Of a stretch of 64,000 bases of DNA, positions 38,596 to 48,459 are shown in pieces. The notes below the pieces were generated by a model. That model was not told where the DNA came from. It ran no database searches and saw only the letters and a list, made by a program, of their open reading frames with translations. Within the stretch, counting starts at the first letter, position 1. Every line of letters starts with the position of its first letter. The position numbers were made by a program, and so were the translations under genes. The DNA lies in assembly GCF_026262505.1 (NCBI RefSeq), contig NC_067206.1:4740879-4804878 (forward strand). The letters are read 5' to 3'. This DNA comes from Trichomonas vaginalis G3 (Eukaryota; Parabasalia; Trichomonadida; Trichomonadidae).

Positions 38596-39840
38596 TTAAG
38601 TTTTTATGACATTTTGTAAACTTTCGTTTGCAAGGTCATGTACAATAGGTTCTCTTCCTTCTTTGTCCCTAACTTTCTTTCTAAACTCTTCACCAAATAT
38701 ACCATCTTTATGGTTCTGTGTAGTTCTTTGAGATAAATGTTTTAGAACGTCAGGTGTTATATTTCCATCAGCCATGTTCATTTCATACTGGTCCAAAATA
38801 TCTGCATGTTTCATATCTTTCAATGGCATTAAAGCCGCGCTTAAAATACCAGCTATATCTGGTTCACCATTGACTTCCATTGCGTCTACAACTTCTTGGA
38901 ATTGTGGTTGTAAGTTATGAACCACCTATCCGGGTTAGCTTTATGACCCCATCTCATTGTAGTTCCATCGTCTGCAGAAACAAAAGTAGGTTTGTTTCCA
39001 TCTTGGTTAGGTTCTGAATGAACTTTAAACAATGTTTCATTTCTATATGTTTTCTTGAAATTTAACCTTTTATATTTCACCGAGTTCATCCGAAGATTGA
39101 ACGTTAAATGCTCGTAAGTAAAAAGGGTTGTTGTATTTGTGTACATTTTCTTTCAGTTCCATTCTATGCCGAATATTTTCATCTGATGTTGGAGTCTTTT
39201 GTATGTCGGCAAACATTTTTCGATATTCTTCTACTATGTCAGCCGAATTTTTTTAGACTCTTGGAAATATTCCATATTCTCCGCATACTCTTGTTGAGGG
39301 TCAAGATTTTTGGCTGTTCCAAATCTTCATCTAGTTCTGTGAAGTTAGTTTCCAAAGGAGTGACTTGTTCGTTTCCTTCAGGCTCTTCTAGCTGTTGTTG
39401 CTGAACTATTTCTTCCATGTCTGGTTGTATCTGAACTATTTCTTCCTGTGGAGTTTCTTGTACCTCATCTGCTGGCATTTCATATATTCCGAGACCGTTT
39501 TAACAATTTCCCTATCTACGTCATCCGCATTCATAAGCTTTTGTTCTTTCGTTCCGTCTCTATTTTTTACGCGTTTCATGACGAAAGTTGAATTGTCATT
39601 TAGCTCTGACATCAAAATATCTCGGAGTAAATTCATCCATGTCATTTGGATGATATGCTATTAAATCATATCCCTTAGCGAGCTTGTATTTTCAGGTTTG
39701 AGATTATATCCGTTTTGGTGCTGAGCCATAAAGCTAAATAGGTTCGGGTCAGTATTTCCATCCTTGAACTTTCCAATAGCTTCTTTATATCTGTCACTAA
39801 AGTCAACAGTATCTGGGAAACCACACTCTTCTTTAAGCAT
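38596..39840 (-). pseudogene. Unrecognised Maverick protein region, broken
   Basis: Begins MLKEECGFPDTVDFSDRYKE, contains RDGTKEQKLMNADDVDREIV, a Gln/Glu-rich low-complexity part (EEIVQQQQLEEPEGNEQVTP), a TFVSADDGTTMRWGHKANPD segment and ends with DKEGREPIVHDLANESLQNV. Its place beside the capsid-like region suggests a virion or morphogenesis role, but nothing identifies it. Several breaks. Confidence 0.45.
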
Positions 39841-39842
39841 TT

Positions 39843-41276
39843 TTAAGAATTCTTGGTTTCCTTGTTCTCTACTTCTTTATGTCCTTTGCTCTTTTGTGGT
39901 TGTTGTTGTGCAGGGTTTTGAAACTGTTGGTTGCTGTGCTGGTTGTTGTGTTGGTTGTTGTGCTGGTTGTGGAGGTGTTGTGCTGGTTGTTGTGTTGGTT
40001 GTGGAGGTGGTTGTTGTGCATGCCTGTGTCTGTGTCCATGTGACGATGTAAATGTTTTAGGTAGTCCTGGTGCAGGTGCTTCTCTTGGAGGGTTTGGTGG
40101 TATATAAGTTCCACCAGCTGGCACATATGTTCCATCTGCAGCATAATGTCCTACCTGACTTTTCGTTCTTAAGAAAGCATTTACTAGGTCTGTTTTGGTC
40201 TGTTGTAACTCTTTTTCTTGACTTTTCACAACAGTTGCTCTAACGGCGTCATAGGCACTTTGAACTGCCTGTCTCGTTGCTGCATCTGTTATTTTCGTCA
40301 TATTTTGTGCTACTTCTCTTAACTCTTTGTCGAAACCTTCAGACTTCAGTTTCTTTCCAGATGAGAAGTCGTTCACTTGTTTCACCTTACTATGAAGAGC
40401 TTCGAAAGCGTTCTTAAAGTCAGCATTTGTTAAAGCTTCATTTGAACTATCTTCATCCGCTTGTATTTTTGTCCTTATTGACCCTATGAGTTGGGCTGCT
40501 TTAGCGTTGGCTTGGGCATCTAACCAGTCATTGTTAGCTTTTATATATTCTGCGCTTTTCATTGCCTTTTGCATAGCCGCGTCGTTATTTTTACTTTCTT
40601 GTGCTAAGTTTTCATACTGTACGGTTTGGTTTTGCAACTGTAAAAGTTTTTCTGCCTTTACATTTGCTTCAACTTCTTTTTTATACTCATCGCTATCCAT
40701 ATATGTCTTCAGGGCTTTTTGTTTTATCTCTTCATCTTTCAGTATTTTATATTGAGTAGTATGGTTTTTCAAATTTATGACATCTTGTTCCATTTTTGCT
40801 ACTTCTGCTGCTTTTTCTGACACTTTTTTTGCATATTCCTCTGTACTTAGTTCTTTCAGTTGTTCTTCTTTCTTCTTTTTCTCTACGTTTAACTCATTGA
40901 GTTTCTTTGTGTGTCTGTCATATTCTAGTTTCTTTTCGTTTTCACTTATTTGCTTCTGTATGTCTATGTTTGACTTTTTGACATCTGTTATTTGATTTTT
41001 GAGTGAACTCAAATTCATTTGACTTTGAGGGTTATAGGCTGTTCCGTCTGCAGCTCCACCATAGCCTGCCATTTTCGCTAAAAGTGCCGCTCTTAAACCT
41101 CCACTCTGTGCACCAATGACTCGGTTTAAAAGCATAGGGTTGCTTGACATTTGTTGCAACATAGTGGGGTCATTCATCATTTGTTGTTGCAATTGTTGTT
41201 GTGGTGTCAGTTTTACTATTGGATGTTTCAATGCTCTCTTCCTCTTACGTATATTCTTACGTAGCTTACGTGGCAT
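39843..41276 (-). CDS. 477-residue basic-start coiled-coil protein with Gln/His-rich tail
   Basis: N-terminus MPRKLRKNIRKRKRALKHP is extremely basic. Residues ~90-330 are long charged helices predicted to form coiled coils (KLNELNVEKKKKEEQLKELS, KMEQDVINLKNHTTQYKILK). The last ~110 residues are Pro-rich, then HGHRHRHAQQPPPQPTQQ and HNQHNNQHNNQHSNQQ repeats. The frame is whole. The basic start would suit DNA or capsid-interior binding, as in adenoviral core proteins, but that is inference. It is the longest minus-strand ORF of A. Confidence 0.65.
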   Translation of the reverse strand: MPRKLRKNIRKRKRALKHPIVKLTPQQQLQQQMMNDPTMLQQMSSNPMLLNRVIGAQSGGLRAALLAKMAGYGGAADGTAYNPQSQMNLSSLKNQITDVKKSNIDIQKQISENEKKLEYDRHTKKLNELNVEKKKKEEQLKELSTEEYAKKVSEKAAEVAKMEQDVINLKNHTTQYKILKDEEIKQKALKTYMDSDEYKKEVEANVKAEKLLQLQNQTVQYENLAQESKNNDAAMQKAMKSAEYIKANNDWLDAQANAKAAQLIGSIRTKIQADEDSSNEALTNADFKNAFEALHSKVKQVNDFSSGKKLKSEGFDKELREVAQNMTKITDAATRQAVQSAYDAVRATVVKSQEKELQQTKTDLVNAFLRTKSQVGHYAADGTYVPAGGTYIPPNPPREAPAPGLPKTFTSSHGHRHRHAQQPPPQPTQQPAQHLHNQHNNQHNNQHSNQQFQNPAQQQPQKSKGHKEVENKETKNS

Positions 41277-41711
41277 TTTAAGTGAAGTTAAAAAGCGGCT
41301 TTTGACAGATGTTTATATGACACTTTTTGTTCAGCACAAAAAACTACTCGGTCAATGTGTTGACAGTTTTGTAAAATAACCGTCCTATCTCATTCTATAA
41401 GGGGGAAAAGGCTTCTCAAAGTATACTTCCTTGGAACGCCTGTAACTTTTCCTGTAGCGACGATAGACCCTTACTTGTCCGGACAAAGTTATACTATTTT
41501 GAGTGCTCTACAAAAAGTCAACGGCGACGACTCTCAAAAACCGTTGTGTAAAAAGTTTGACCGTTGGACAAAAAAGTATATATAGAAAACAAAAAACGTT
41601 TATAGTTCATTCAATATTTGAGATGGAACGGTTTGCCAACGGTAACTATTAAATAAAATAAAAAATAGAGGGGGTCTCCGTTGAGGAAAACGGTTTATTT
41701 TAAACTTTTCT
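41277..41711. other. Divergent intergenic region near the right end
   Basis: ~430 bases without a gene between divergent genes at 41276 and 41712. It holds several AACGG/CCGTT words (CAACGGTAACTATT, AAAACGGTTT, GACCGTTGGAC) and TATATATAG. It looks like a shared promoter region. Confidence 0.45.
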
Positions 41712-43298
41712 ATGAGTAGTCCGAAAAAAACAGTTCATTTTTGTCTAATGGAAGGAAGAAAAAGTGTCGCAAGCAATTCGTCGACTACCTCTGCAGTTAA
41801 AGTTCCTACAACTTATGTCTCACCATTCTCAAAACCCTTACGACCTCCTATAATACCAAAGCAACTTCCTCATACAATTGCAAACAATTCGTCGACTACC
41901 TCTGCAGTTAAAGTTCCTACAACTTATGTCTCACCATTCTCAAAACCCTTACGACCTCCTATAATACCAAAGCAACTTCCTCATACAATTGCAAACAATT
42001 CGTCGACTACCTCTGCAGTTAAAGTTCCTACAACTTATGTCTCACCATTCTCAAAACCCTTACGACCTCCTATAATACCAAAGCAACTTCCTCATACAAT
42101 TCAAGACAAATTGTCCAACAATTCAAGACATTCTACTCAAGAAAATACCATACAAACAAACGAAACAACAGATACAGTTGTACCAGACACAACAGGACAA
42201 GTTTTACAGTCTTCTCCAATTGCAAACCAATTGTCCAACAATTCAAGACAATCTACTCAAGAAAATACCATACAAACAAACGAAACAACAGATACAGTTG
42301 TACCAGACACAACAGGACAAGTTTTACAGTCTTCTCCAATTGCAAACCAATTGTCCAACAATTCAAGACAATCTACTCAAGAAAATACCATACAAACAAA
42401 CGAAACAACAGAGGAACAACCAAGCGCGTCATCGATGACGACAAGGTCCCAGATGAGATACCTCGCGTTCGCGAAGCAATTTCAATCAGGAGATACAGAA
42501 AATACAGAAGAAAACACTACCATACCTGAACGTGTTCGCAGGCAATATGCTAAAAAAAGACTTCAACTCCTTGAAAAACTCAAAAACCAATGGGGAATTC
42601 AAGACGACACCGATTATTCGGAAGTGTTTCAGTCTGTTATGGATAGTTTGCAACCAGTTGAAAATGAAGTTAAAGACCCAGGTGTTCTCGTGGACTTGTT
42701 TGTTCAATACTTGCCTGTTACAGCAAACCTAATTGCACTACAAGCCATCGACCAATTTATTAGACTTTTCCCCAAAAATATGCAAACTTATTTGCGAAAT
42801 GTGAAAATTGCTGAGTATGTCAGCATATATCCCAATACCTACAACTATCTCGAAGAATTGGATGAGTATGGGCAAAGGTCCTTTTACGTATACTTTTTTA
42901 CCAAACCAGGACAGTCAAAACGGTTATATTGTATACAACCTTTACCAGAATTTCAAGACAATTTCCATGTCATATCCACTATAGCGTTAGATACACCAGA
43001 AAGAGTTCCATACGGTGGCAAAGTTAGTATTTCAAGCTTCCCGAAAGCTACCAAAGGACATCCTATAAAATTGGCAGAATTCACTAATTCAAATTGCCAA
43101 TTCAAACAGGATGTTGAGTTTGTATTCTTACACGATACCACATTCATAATACAGACACTTCCAGATGGACTCTACAAAGTATTTATAGCTGGACACGTAG
43201 CACCAGATGACGAAGAAGAAGTCGAAGAAATCCTCACCTCAGAGAGCGAAGAAGAAGAAAATTTCCAAGACATTCAAGATTCAGAATATACCGAATAA
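41712..43298 (+). CDS. 528-residue repeat protein at the right end of Maverick A
   Basis: Whole frame. Residues ~20-130: three identical 37-residue repeats (NNSSTTSAVKVPTTYVSPFS...). Residues ~133-234: two full and one partial 40-residue repeats (LSNNSRQSTQENTIQTNETT...). Both parts are Ser/Thr/Asn/Pro-rich and disordered. The C-terminal ~290 residues are folded-looking, with RVRRQYAKKRLQLLEKLKNQ, LFVQYLPVTANLIALQAIDQ and beta-rich YVYFFTKPGQSKRLYCIQPL, and end in a Glu-rich tail. No family recognised. Its soundness inside an otherwise decayed element suggests recent arrival or selection. Confidence 0.7.
   Translation: MSSPKKTVHFCLMEGRKSVASNSSTTSAVKVPTTYVSPFSKPLRPPIIPKQLPHTIANNSSTTSAVKVPTTYVSPFSKPLRPPIIPKQLPHTIANNSSTTSAVKVPTTYVSPFSKPLRPPIIPKQLPHTIQDKLSNNSRHSTQENTIQTNETTDTVVPDTTGQVLQSSPIANQLSNNSRQSTQENTIQTNETTDTVVPDTTGQVLQSSPIANQLSNNSRQSTQENTIQTNETTEEQPSASSMTTRSQMRYLAFAKQFQSGDTENTEENTTIPERVRRQYAKKRLQLLEKLKNQWGIQDDTDYSEVFQSVMDSLQPVENEVKDPGVLVDLFVQYLPVTANLIALQAIDQFIRLFPKNMQTYLRNVKIAEYVSIYPNTYNYLEELDEYGQRSFYVYFFTKPGQSKRLYCIQPLPEFQDNFHVISTIALDTPERVPYGGKVSISSFPKATKGHPIKLAEFTNSNCQFKQDVEFVFLHDTTFIIQTLPDGLYKVFIAGHVAPDDEEEVEEILTSESEEEENFQDIQDSEYTE
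41771..42103 (+). repeat. Three 111-bp in-frame repeats
   Basis: Units start at 41771, 41882 and 41993 and are essentially identical at DNA level, each beginning with AAGCAATTCGTCGACTACC or AAACAATTCGTCGACTACC. Identity at silent positions means very recent duplication or conversion. Confidence 0.93.
42109..42412 (+). repeat. 2.5 copies of a 120-bp in-frame repeat
   Basis: AATTGTCCAACAATTCAAGA starts units at 42109, 42229 and 42349; almost no differences between copies. A second independent expansion in the same gene. Confidence 0.92.
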
Positions 43299-43299
43299 A

Positions 43300-43360
43300 A
43301 ACTTCATTTATACTAAATATCTTCAGGGGCTAGAGGGGCGCAGCCCTGGAAGCCCCACTA

Positions 43361-43390
<30 letters not shown>
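43300..43390. repeat. Right terminal inverted repeat of Maverick A
   Basis: Inverse of the left end: AAACTTCATTTATACTAAAT, GGGGCTAGAGGGGC, GCAGCCCTGGAAGCCCC, ACTACC, T-run. The tip hairpin has the same shape as on the left but a different inner stem (GGGC-GCA-GCCC). Confidence 0.92.
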
Positions 43391-43393
<3 letters not shown>

Positions 43394-43395
43394 TA
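43391..43395. repeat. Right target-site duplication AACTA
   Basis: Matches 17738-17742. Confidence 0.7.
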
Positions 43396-43869
43396 TGATA
43401 TACAATGTGTGTGTAAAGAAAATACTTTATTTACTAGTTAAAAAATCATTTGGTATTGATCAAGTTATTTTTTCTGGATAAGATATTATATGGATAATTG
43501 GATAGAAAATACAATTATATAATCTTGTACCTGGTTTAATTAAGCTAATTGTCATCAGAAACTTGTAATTTTTATGAATTTCAGATTTTCTTTTCATTAC
43601 TGCTTTTCTTAATAGGTCAAGTTCTTATTTACGTTATAAAGTATGATAGTACAGTATACATTGTGCGTCGCCTGTAGCCTACAGCTACAGTCACCGACAC
43701 AATGAAAAAAGTGACAGAAAACTGACACCATACGGGCGCGCATATGTACGCATATATGTGTAAAAATAAACGTTCATATGTAAACTAACCTTTATTCACT
43801 AGCAGGAGCTTTGTTGTTCGCTTCCATTAAAATGTAAACTTTACGTGTCAAAAAATTCTGTCACGTAAA
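43396..43869. other. Short chromosomal strip, then the left edge of Maverick B
   Basis: 43396-~43650 is AT-rich and gene-free. At 43658-43705 CATTGTG...CACAATG encloses CTGTAG-C-CTACAG, a structured hairpin that may mark the tip of Maverick B, as hairpins do in the A ends. Just inside are iteron-like words read on the minus strand: TGTCAGTTTTC, TGTCACTTTTTTC. The B edge cannot be confirmed because its other end is not in the window. Confidence 0.45.
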
Positions 43870-44940
43870 CTATTTATGTTGAGATTGAGTACCAGACTCT
43901 AATATAAGTTCAACCATTATATTAGAGTCTTTAGGAATTTCATATGGTTCTTTTACATAATATTCCTTTTTTTGACCATCAGTTGATTCTTCAACTCTTT
44001 TGAATGAAAAGCGCTTATAAAACTCAAACACGAGTGCATCTTTATAACCAGTGATATCGTAAAATTTTGGTGGCACAAGCTGTTCATTCACATTACATAT
44101 AAATTGTTTGTTATCATGAGCAATATTACTCAACGTTACTAAAGGCTCAAGGAGAGGATTTATTCTTATCTGATAACCGACAAATTTATATGTTGGTTTG
44201 CCCTTTCGCTCAAGGATAAACCTGATATTCGCTATAGTTATGAAAAGCTCATCAAAGTACTTATATGTTTTTTTATCTTTATCATTTTCGTCAGTGAAAT
44301 CTGCTATGGTAAAACTATAATATACATGCATTCGCGAGATATATTTTTTTTCCCATAAGTCTAAAAATTTTGCTTTCGATGGAATTACTTTTTGCGTGAA
44401 TGTTCTACCATGGTCATCTTCCCAAACAAGCTCTGGTTTTCTTGATGTTGTGTCTGTTTCAGTGGTTTCTAATAACGCAGTGATGAAATCCAACACATCT
44501 CCTAGGGACATGTCATATTTATAATTCAAGGCATTTTTTTCTATACTACTGTATGAAGGTAATGTTATGATTGGTGATGTACCTTTTCTTAATACATTCA
44601 ATTTATTTTCATTTGAATCATAGTAACAATCAACAAATTCTCTACTTGCCTCAGTCATTTTTTCCATAAGACCTTCATTCAACTCCTGTGTAGTCATGTT
44701 GGGTTTTATGTAATATCTCATGTCAAACCTTTTTTTCACTGATTTTGATGAATCTGTCATTTCTAATGGAATAGCAAGAAACTCAAAGTCTGGATGCTCA
44801 AGACTTATCTTTCTTATCTCAAGAGCTTTTGACGCAGGATATTCAATGAAGTCTCTCGGTAATTTATATGAGACTGTATTACCACTTATCGTGCCATCAT
44901 TCATAACATGTTCATAGTATAATCCATCATATTTAGACAT
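43870..44940 (-). CDS. Conserved Maverick structural-type protein, B
   Basis: 356 residues from MSKYDGLYYEHVMNDGTISG; the in-frame ATG at 44997 is less likely because the leader lies between. YKLPRDFIEYPASKALEIRK and the following strand-rich section correspond to the 254-residue protein of Maverick A (19654-20418). Beta-rich throughout (MHVYYSFTIADFTDEN, IANIRFILERKGKPTYKFVG). Conserved in both lineages and divergent from the ATPase. A capsid-associated role is inference; no cysteine-protease or enzyme motif seen. Confidence 0.6.
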   Translation of the reverse strand: MSKYDGLYYEHVMNDGTISGNTVSYKLPRDFIEYPASKALEIRKISLEHPDFEFLAIPLEMTDSSKSVKKRFDMRYYIKPNMTTQELNEGLMEKMTEASREFVDCYYDSNENKLNVLRKGTSPIITLPSYSSIEKNALNYKYDMSLGDVLDFITALLETTETDTTSRKPELVWEDDHGRTFTQKVIPSKAKFLDLWEKKYISRMHVYYSFTIADFTDENDKDKKTYKYFDELFITIANIRFILERKGKPTYKFVGYQIRINPLLEPLVTLSNIAHDNKQFICNVNEQLVPPKFYDITGYKDALVFEFYKRFSFKRVEESTDGQKKEYYVKEPYEIPKDSNIMVELILESGTQSQHK

Positions 44941-44958
44941 TTTATATGTAACTAAAAG
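44941..44958. promoter_or_regulatory. 18-bp divergent promoter, TTTATATGTAACTAAAAG
   Basis: The whole gap between two opposed starts. The inverse of this sequence (TTTTATATGTAGTAAAAGA) is the gap between the divergent genes at 59692 and 59712, so it is a shared core promoter of Maverick B. Confidence 0.65.
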
Positions 44959-45858
44959 ATGGAGAAAGTTATTAATCAAGTAGATAAGATTCTTCATGAT
45001 GGAGCACGTAAGAATAGTAAAGAACTAAACAATGCACTCATTATGCCATTTTCTGATGATTATCCATTTTGTACTAATGGTGTTTATTTCTACTGCGGTA
45101 AGATGGGTTCAGGTAAGACATATGGTGTTATTCGTCATATAATGATAACAGACCGCTTCACTAATACTCCATATTATGACTCAATAGTTATCTCAGCAAC
45201 ATCAGGAACAATGGATAAAACAGCGAAGACATTTATGAGTCAAGTTAAAGCACCAGTACTGAAAAAGGATGATAAAGAACTTATGCCTTATTTAATGAAG
45301 AACGTTAAGATGAAAGCAAAGTATTACGCTATTGTTGAGTTCGTTCAAAGTAAGTTCGAAAAAATTTCAGAGGAGATGGAACACATCTTAACAAAGCATC
45401 AACTAAGGAAACCTGATGGAAAGTTTGAGTATAAGAAGATTGCAATATATGTTGTAAAGAAGTTGAACAAATATCCTTTCACAAAGTATCCCAGTAATTC
45501 TCTATTAGTGTTAGACGATTATGGTGGTCATGACTTATTGAATGACCCACGTTCACCATTAGCGAACTTCATCACTAAGGTCAGACATTATAACTATACT
45601 GTTGTCATCATGTGTCAAACATGGAGACATATATGTTTAAACATTAAGAGACTATGCACTGACTTCGTTATCTTTCAAGGTTATTCTATGAGAGACTTTC
45701 AGTCAATGATTGAACAGTCAGGAGCAACAGAAGATTGGGAAGAGTTATGGAACAAATACAAAGAGCTACCAACACCTCGTTCATATATGGAAGTTCATAT
45801 AGTTGCAGGAAAGACGGACTTTAAAGAAGTTAAGCAACAAAAGATGACATTATTTTAA
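44959..45858 (+). CDS. DNA-packaging ATPase (A32/FtsK-HerA type), Maverick B
   Basis: 299 residues, whole. Walker A GKMGSGKT at residues 47-54, Walker B LLVLDDYGG at ~182-190, then a sensor-type stretch TVVIMCQTWRHICLNIKRLC. HerA/FtsK-type packaging ATPases of Polintons and nucleocytoplasmic large DNA viruses drive DNA into the capsid. The A counterpart is broken (31652-32523). Followed 10 bases later by the MGF-type small protein. The start is fixed by the divergent promoter. Confidence 0.9.
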   Translation: MEKVINQVDKILHDGARKNSKELNNALIMPFSDDYPFCTNGVYFYCGKMGSGKTYGVIRHIMITDRFTNTPYYDSIVISATSGTMDKTAKTFMSQVKAPVLKKDDKELMPYLMKNVKMKAKYYAIVEFVQSKFEKISEEMEHILTKHQLRKPDGKFEYKKIAIYVVKKLNKYPFTKYPSNSLLVLDDYGGHDLLNDPRSPLANFITKVRHYNYTVVIMCQTWRHICLNIKRLCTDFVIFQGYSMRDFQSMIEQSGATEDWEELWNKYKELPTPRSYMEVHIVAGKTDFKEVKQQKMTLF

Positions 45859-45868
45859 GAAGAAATAA

Positions 45869-46276
45869 ATGGGTTTTGGCGATTATGTTAAAGCTGGATG
45901 GGGTATGGTGAAAAAAAATCCTGGTCTTGTAATAGGTGCTGGATTTAACATTGCTAACAAACTTTTCCCTCAAGTTGGTCAAGTCGGTGGTGTTATCGGT
46001 AGTCTTGGTGAAAGAATTGCAAAAACTACATTAGGTGAAGATAATGCATTAACGAAGAATCTTAAAGCATTCAATAAAGCTCTTGGTGGTGACTTCAGTA
46101 GAGACAAGCCTGTTGAAACACCTATAGTTCAACCTCAACAAACTATTGACAACAATAAGTATAACGCATACATTGGAGGAGCTATTTGGAACAATCATAA
46201 GCCATTAGTTCAGTCAGTACGTGTACTATCAGACATGCCATGGATTAATGCTATTAGTGGCACTATACGCAGATAA
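45869..46276 (+). CDS. MGF-type amphipathic virion-like protein, B
   Basis: 135 residues. MGFGDYVKAGWGMVKKNPGL, then VIGAGFNIANKLFPQVGQVG and GVIGSLGERIAKTTLG: glycine-rich amphipathic helices as in the A proteins at 19407 and 23070. The C-terminal part has WNNHKPLVQSVRVLSDMPWI. Tightly linked to the ATPase. Possible membrane-active minor virion protein; inference. Confidence 0.6.
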   Translation: MGFGDYVKAGWGMVKKNPGLVIGAGFNIANKLFPQVGQVGGVIGSLGERIAKTTLGEDNALTKNLKAFNKALGGDFSRDKPVETPIVQPQQTIDNNKYNAYIGGAIWNNHKPLVQSVRVLSDMPWINAISGTIRR

Positions 46277-46296
46277 TATATTTTTATGAGGTTTAA

Positions 46297-48459
46297 ATGA
46301 GTGAACAAGAGAGGAAACTCATTGATGAACGAGTTAAGAAATGGGAGAATGAACGTCCGATAATTCGTACCATAATTAGCGATCAAAAGTTCAAGCAGCA
46401 TACATTTGATTTTTTGCGCGATATATATAATGATCTTGCTTTTGATTACAATGCTAGGCAATACTTTGAGAAAGAATATGTTCAAAAAGGTCGTATTAAT
46501 TTCCCAATGAGAAGAGAAGGCTTTTTGATTACATCAACATATACAGCACGTGGTAGAGACCCTTTTACAGACGCGGTTCGTAACTTTAAAGCACGTTCTT
46601 CTATTAATGATGATCCAGATTTCTACATACCTTATTTTCGTCCACCTTCGCATCCTTTACGAACCAGTGATCCTGGATATGACGCTAAACGAAGATATAT
46701 AGAGACGAAATTAGCTAAATACAAGGAACCTAAGGATCCAAGGACTGGAGAAGTAAAGGAATCACATGTCAAGATAAATAAGCTTTACAAAGTAGTTGAA
46801 GAATTGGAGAAACGATCTAATGAGATTAACGCTGAGAAGAAAAAGGAAGTACCAAATATGAACAAACTAGATAAGATGATTAAGGAATATAGAGGATTGG
46901 CGAATACATCGAGCGTTCTAATAAAGGAAGTAGAAAACACGACAAAGCTGCAGAAAATGATTCATGATGAATTACTGTTAGGTGAATTTTCTATAAAACA
47001 AAGACAGAGTAACTTAATGGGTGAGGCTTATTATTTGGAGAATTGGTATAATGAGAGGTTAAAACAAATGTCGACTCCAACACCAACTCCTACACCTACT
47101 CCTACAGTAGCTCCAACACCAACTCCCACTCCTGAACCAACAGTAGCTCCAACGCCAACTCCTACAGTAGCTCCAACGCCAACTCTGACACCAACTGCTC
47201 ACGCAGGTCCTCCACCAATGTCGAGTAGTCATGGTATAACATTAAATAAACCAACACCTACACCAAAAATAACTCCTGTATCACATCCTAGTACAACTAA
47301 CCCAGTATCTGATTCAAATCAAGCGGAAAGATCACAGGTTCTTAAAAGAGCTAATACACCAACTGCTTCCCCTATTAGAACACCAGAGCCAACTCCAAGA
47401 ATCACAAAGGCGCCAACACCTTCACCGACTGTTGAACCAACTCCAGAACCAACAGTACCTCCAACTCCATCTCCAACTCCATCACCGACACCTACAAAAG
47501 CACCTACTCCATCTCCAACTCCGACTAAAGCTCCGACACCGTCTCCAACACCAACTAAAGCTCCAACACCGTCTCCAACTCCAGCTGAACCAACTGATGC
47601 AGAATCTATTCAAAATTGGTTAGACGAAGAAAAGCGAAAAGAAAAGGCTGCAATTGATGCTGCACTAGATAAAAACACACCACCACAGACACTTGGTGGT
47701 TACATGTTAAAGAAAGACAACATTCAAAGACAAGAACGTGCATTGAGTGTTGCCAGAGAACAAGCACAAGAAGAGAAGAAAATAGTTGAAGGAGAAGCTT
47801 CAAATAGAGGTGGTCCAGGAACTTACAAAGGATCAAACTATCCAGCAGAGAAAGCCTCGAGTGATAATGTTGTCTCAAGAGCTACTGATTTAGTTACCCA
47901 TGGTATTCTAACTGGTGCAACAGCTGTTGGTAGTGCTATTGGAACCAGTGTTGACACTGTTGTTGATACTGTAAGAACTGTTACAAATCCTACACCTGAA
48001 GATAGGAAGGAAGAATTTCTTACTCTTAATACAAAGGCAAAACCAGGGATATGGATTGGTCGTGGAATTTTAAATGCTGGTAGTGCTATTGGCAATGGTG
48101 CTTCAGCGGTAGGGGGATGGCTCGGAAGAACAGCAACATCAACCGCAAATGGAATACTAACAGGTGCCAAATCACTTGGTAATTGGGCTGATGATAAGTA
48201 TACAAAATATTATGAAGAAAAAGCTCGTAAGGCTAAGGAAGAAGCTGAACGAAAGGCGAAAGAAGAAGCTGAACGTAAAGAACTAGAGGAGCTTAAGAAG
48301 AAAGAAAAAGCTCGTAAGGCTAAGGAAGAAGCTGAACGAAAGGCGAAAGAAGAAGCTGAACGTAAAGAACTAGAGGAGCTTAAGAAGAAAGAAAAAGCTC
48401 GTAAGGCTAAGGAAGAAGCTGATAGAAAGGCGAAAGAAAAGCTGAACGTAAAGAACTAG
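46297..48459 (+). CDS. 720-residue Pro/Thr-rich repeat protein
   Basis: Residues 1-~255: folded-looking, helical ([40 protein letters not shown]). Residues ~260-430: tandem [13 protein letters not shown] and [10 protein letters not shown] repeats, a rigid mucin-like rod. Residues ~500-640: Ala/Gly/Val-rich possible membrane-interacting stretches ([40 protein letters not shown]). The end is charged [19 protein letters not shown] repeats, a long single helix. Leader ATATTTTTATGAGGTTTAA. It may be a long surface or tether protein. No family recognised. Confidence 0.65.
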   Translation: MSEQERKLIDERVKKWENERPIIRTIISDQKFKQHTFDFLRDIYNDLAFDYNARQYFEKEYVQKGRINFPMRREGFLITSTYTARGRDPFTDAVRNFKARSSINDDPDFYIPYFRPPSHPLRTSDPGYDAKRRYIETKLAKYKEPKDPRTGEVKESHVKINKLYKVVEELEKRSNEINAEKKKEVPNMNKLDKMIKEYRGLANTSSVLIKEVENTTKLQKMIHDELLLGEFSIKQRQSNLMGEAYYLENWYNERLKQMSTPTPTPTPTPTVAPTPTPTPEPTVAPTPTPTVAPTPTLTPTAHAGPPPMSSSHGITLNKPTPTPKITPVSHPSTTNPVSDSNQAERSQVLKRANTPTASPIRTPEPTPRITKAPTPSPTVEPTPEPTVPPTPSPTPSPTPTKAPTPSPTPTKAPTPSPTPTKAPTPSPTPAEPTDAESIQNWLDEEKRKEKAAIDAALDKNTPPQTLGGYMLKKDNIQRQERALSVAREQAQEEKKIVEGEASNRGGPGTYKGSNYPAEKASSDNVVSRATDLVTHGILTGATAVGSAIGTSVDTVVDTVRTVTNPTPEDRKEEFLTLNTKAKPGIWIGRGILNAGSAIGNGASAVGGWLGRTATSTANGILTGAKSLGNWADDKYTKYYEEKARKAKEEAERKAKEEAERKELEELKKKEKARKAKEEAERKAKEEAERKELEELKKKEKARKAKEEADRKAKEKLNVKN

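Larger units (their letters stand above)
17743..43390. mobile_element. Maverick/Polinton A, 25.6 kb, end to end but broken
   Basis: Bounded by matching inverted ends and a 5-bp duplication. Contents in order: adenine methyltransferase, small virion-like proteins, fibre region, integrase, small proteins, DNA polymerase B, a block of small regulatory-type genes with an iteron array, an HNH-like protein, a gene between inverted iteron sites, packaging ATPase, SF3 helicase region, penton-like and major-capsid-like regions, a coiled-coil protein and a repeat protein. Most large genes are broken (about twenty or more breaks in all), so it is an old or decaying copy. GATC was found only twice in the whole element. 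Confidence 0.93.

Noticed and set aside
40486-41379. Plus-strand Ser/Phe/Cys-rich ORFs opposite the 477-residue protein
   Set aside because: Antisense shadows of a Lys/Glu-rich coiled coil.
43658-43705. Confirmed terminal repeat of Maverick B
   Set aside because: The hairpin is suggestive, but the other end of B is missing, so no inverted match could be made.
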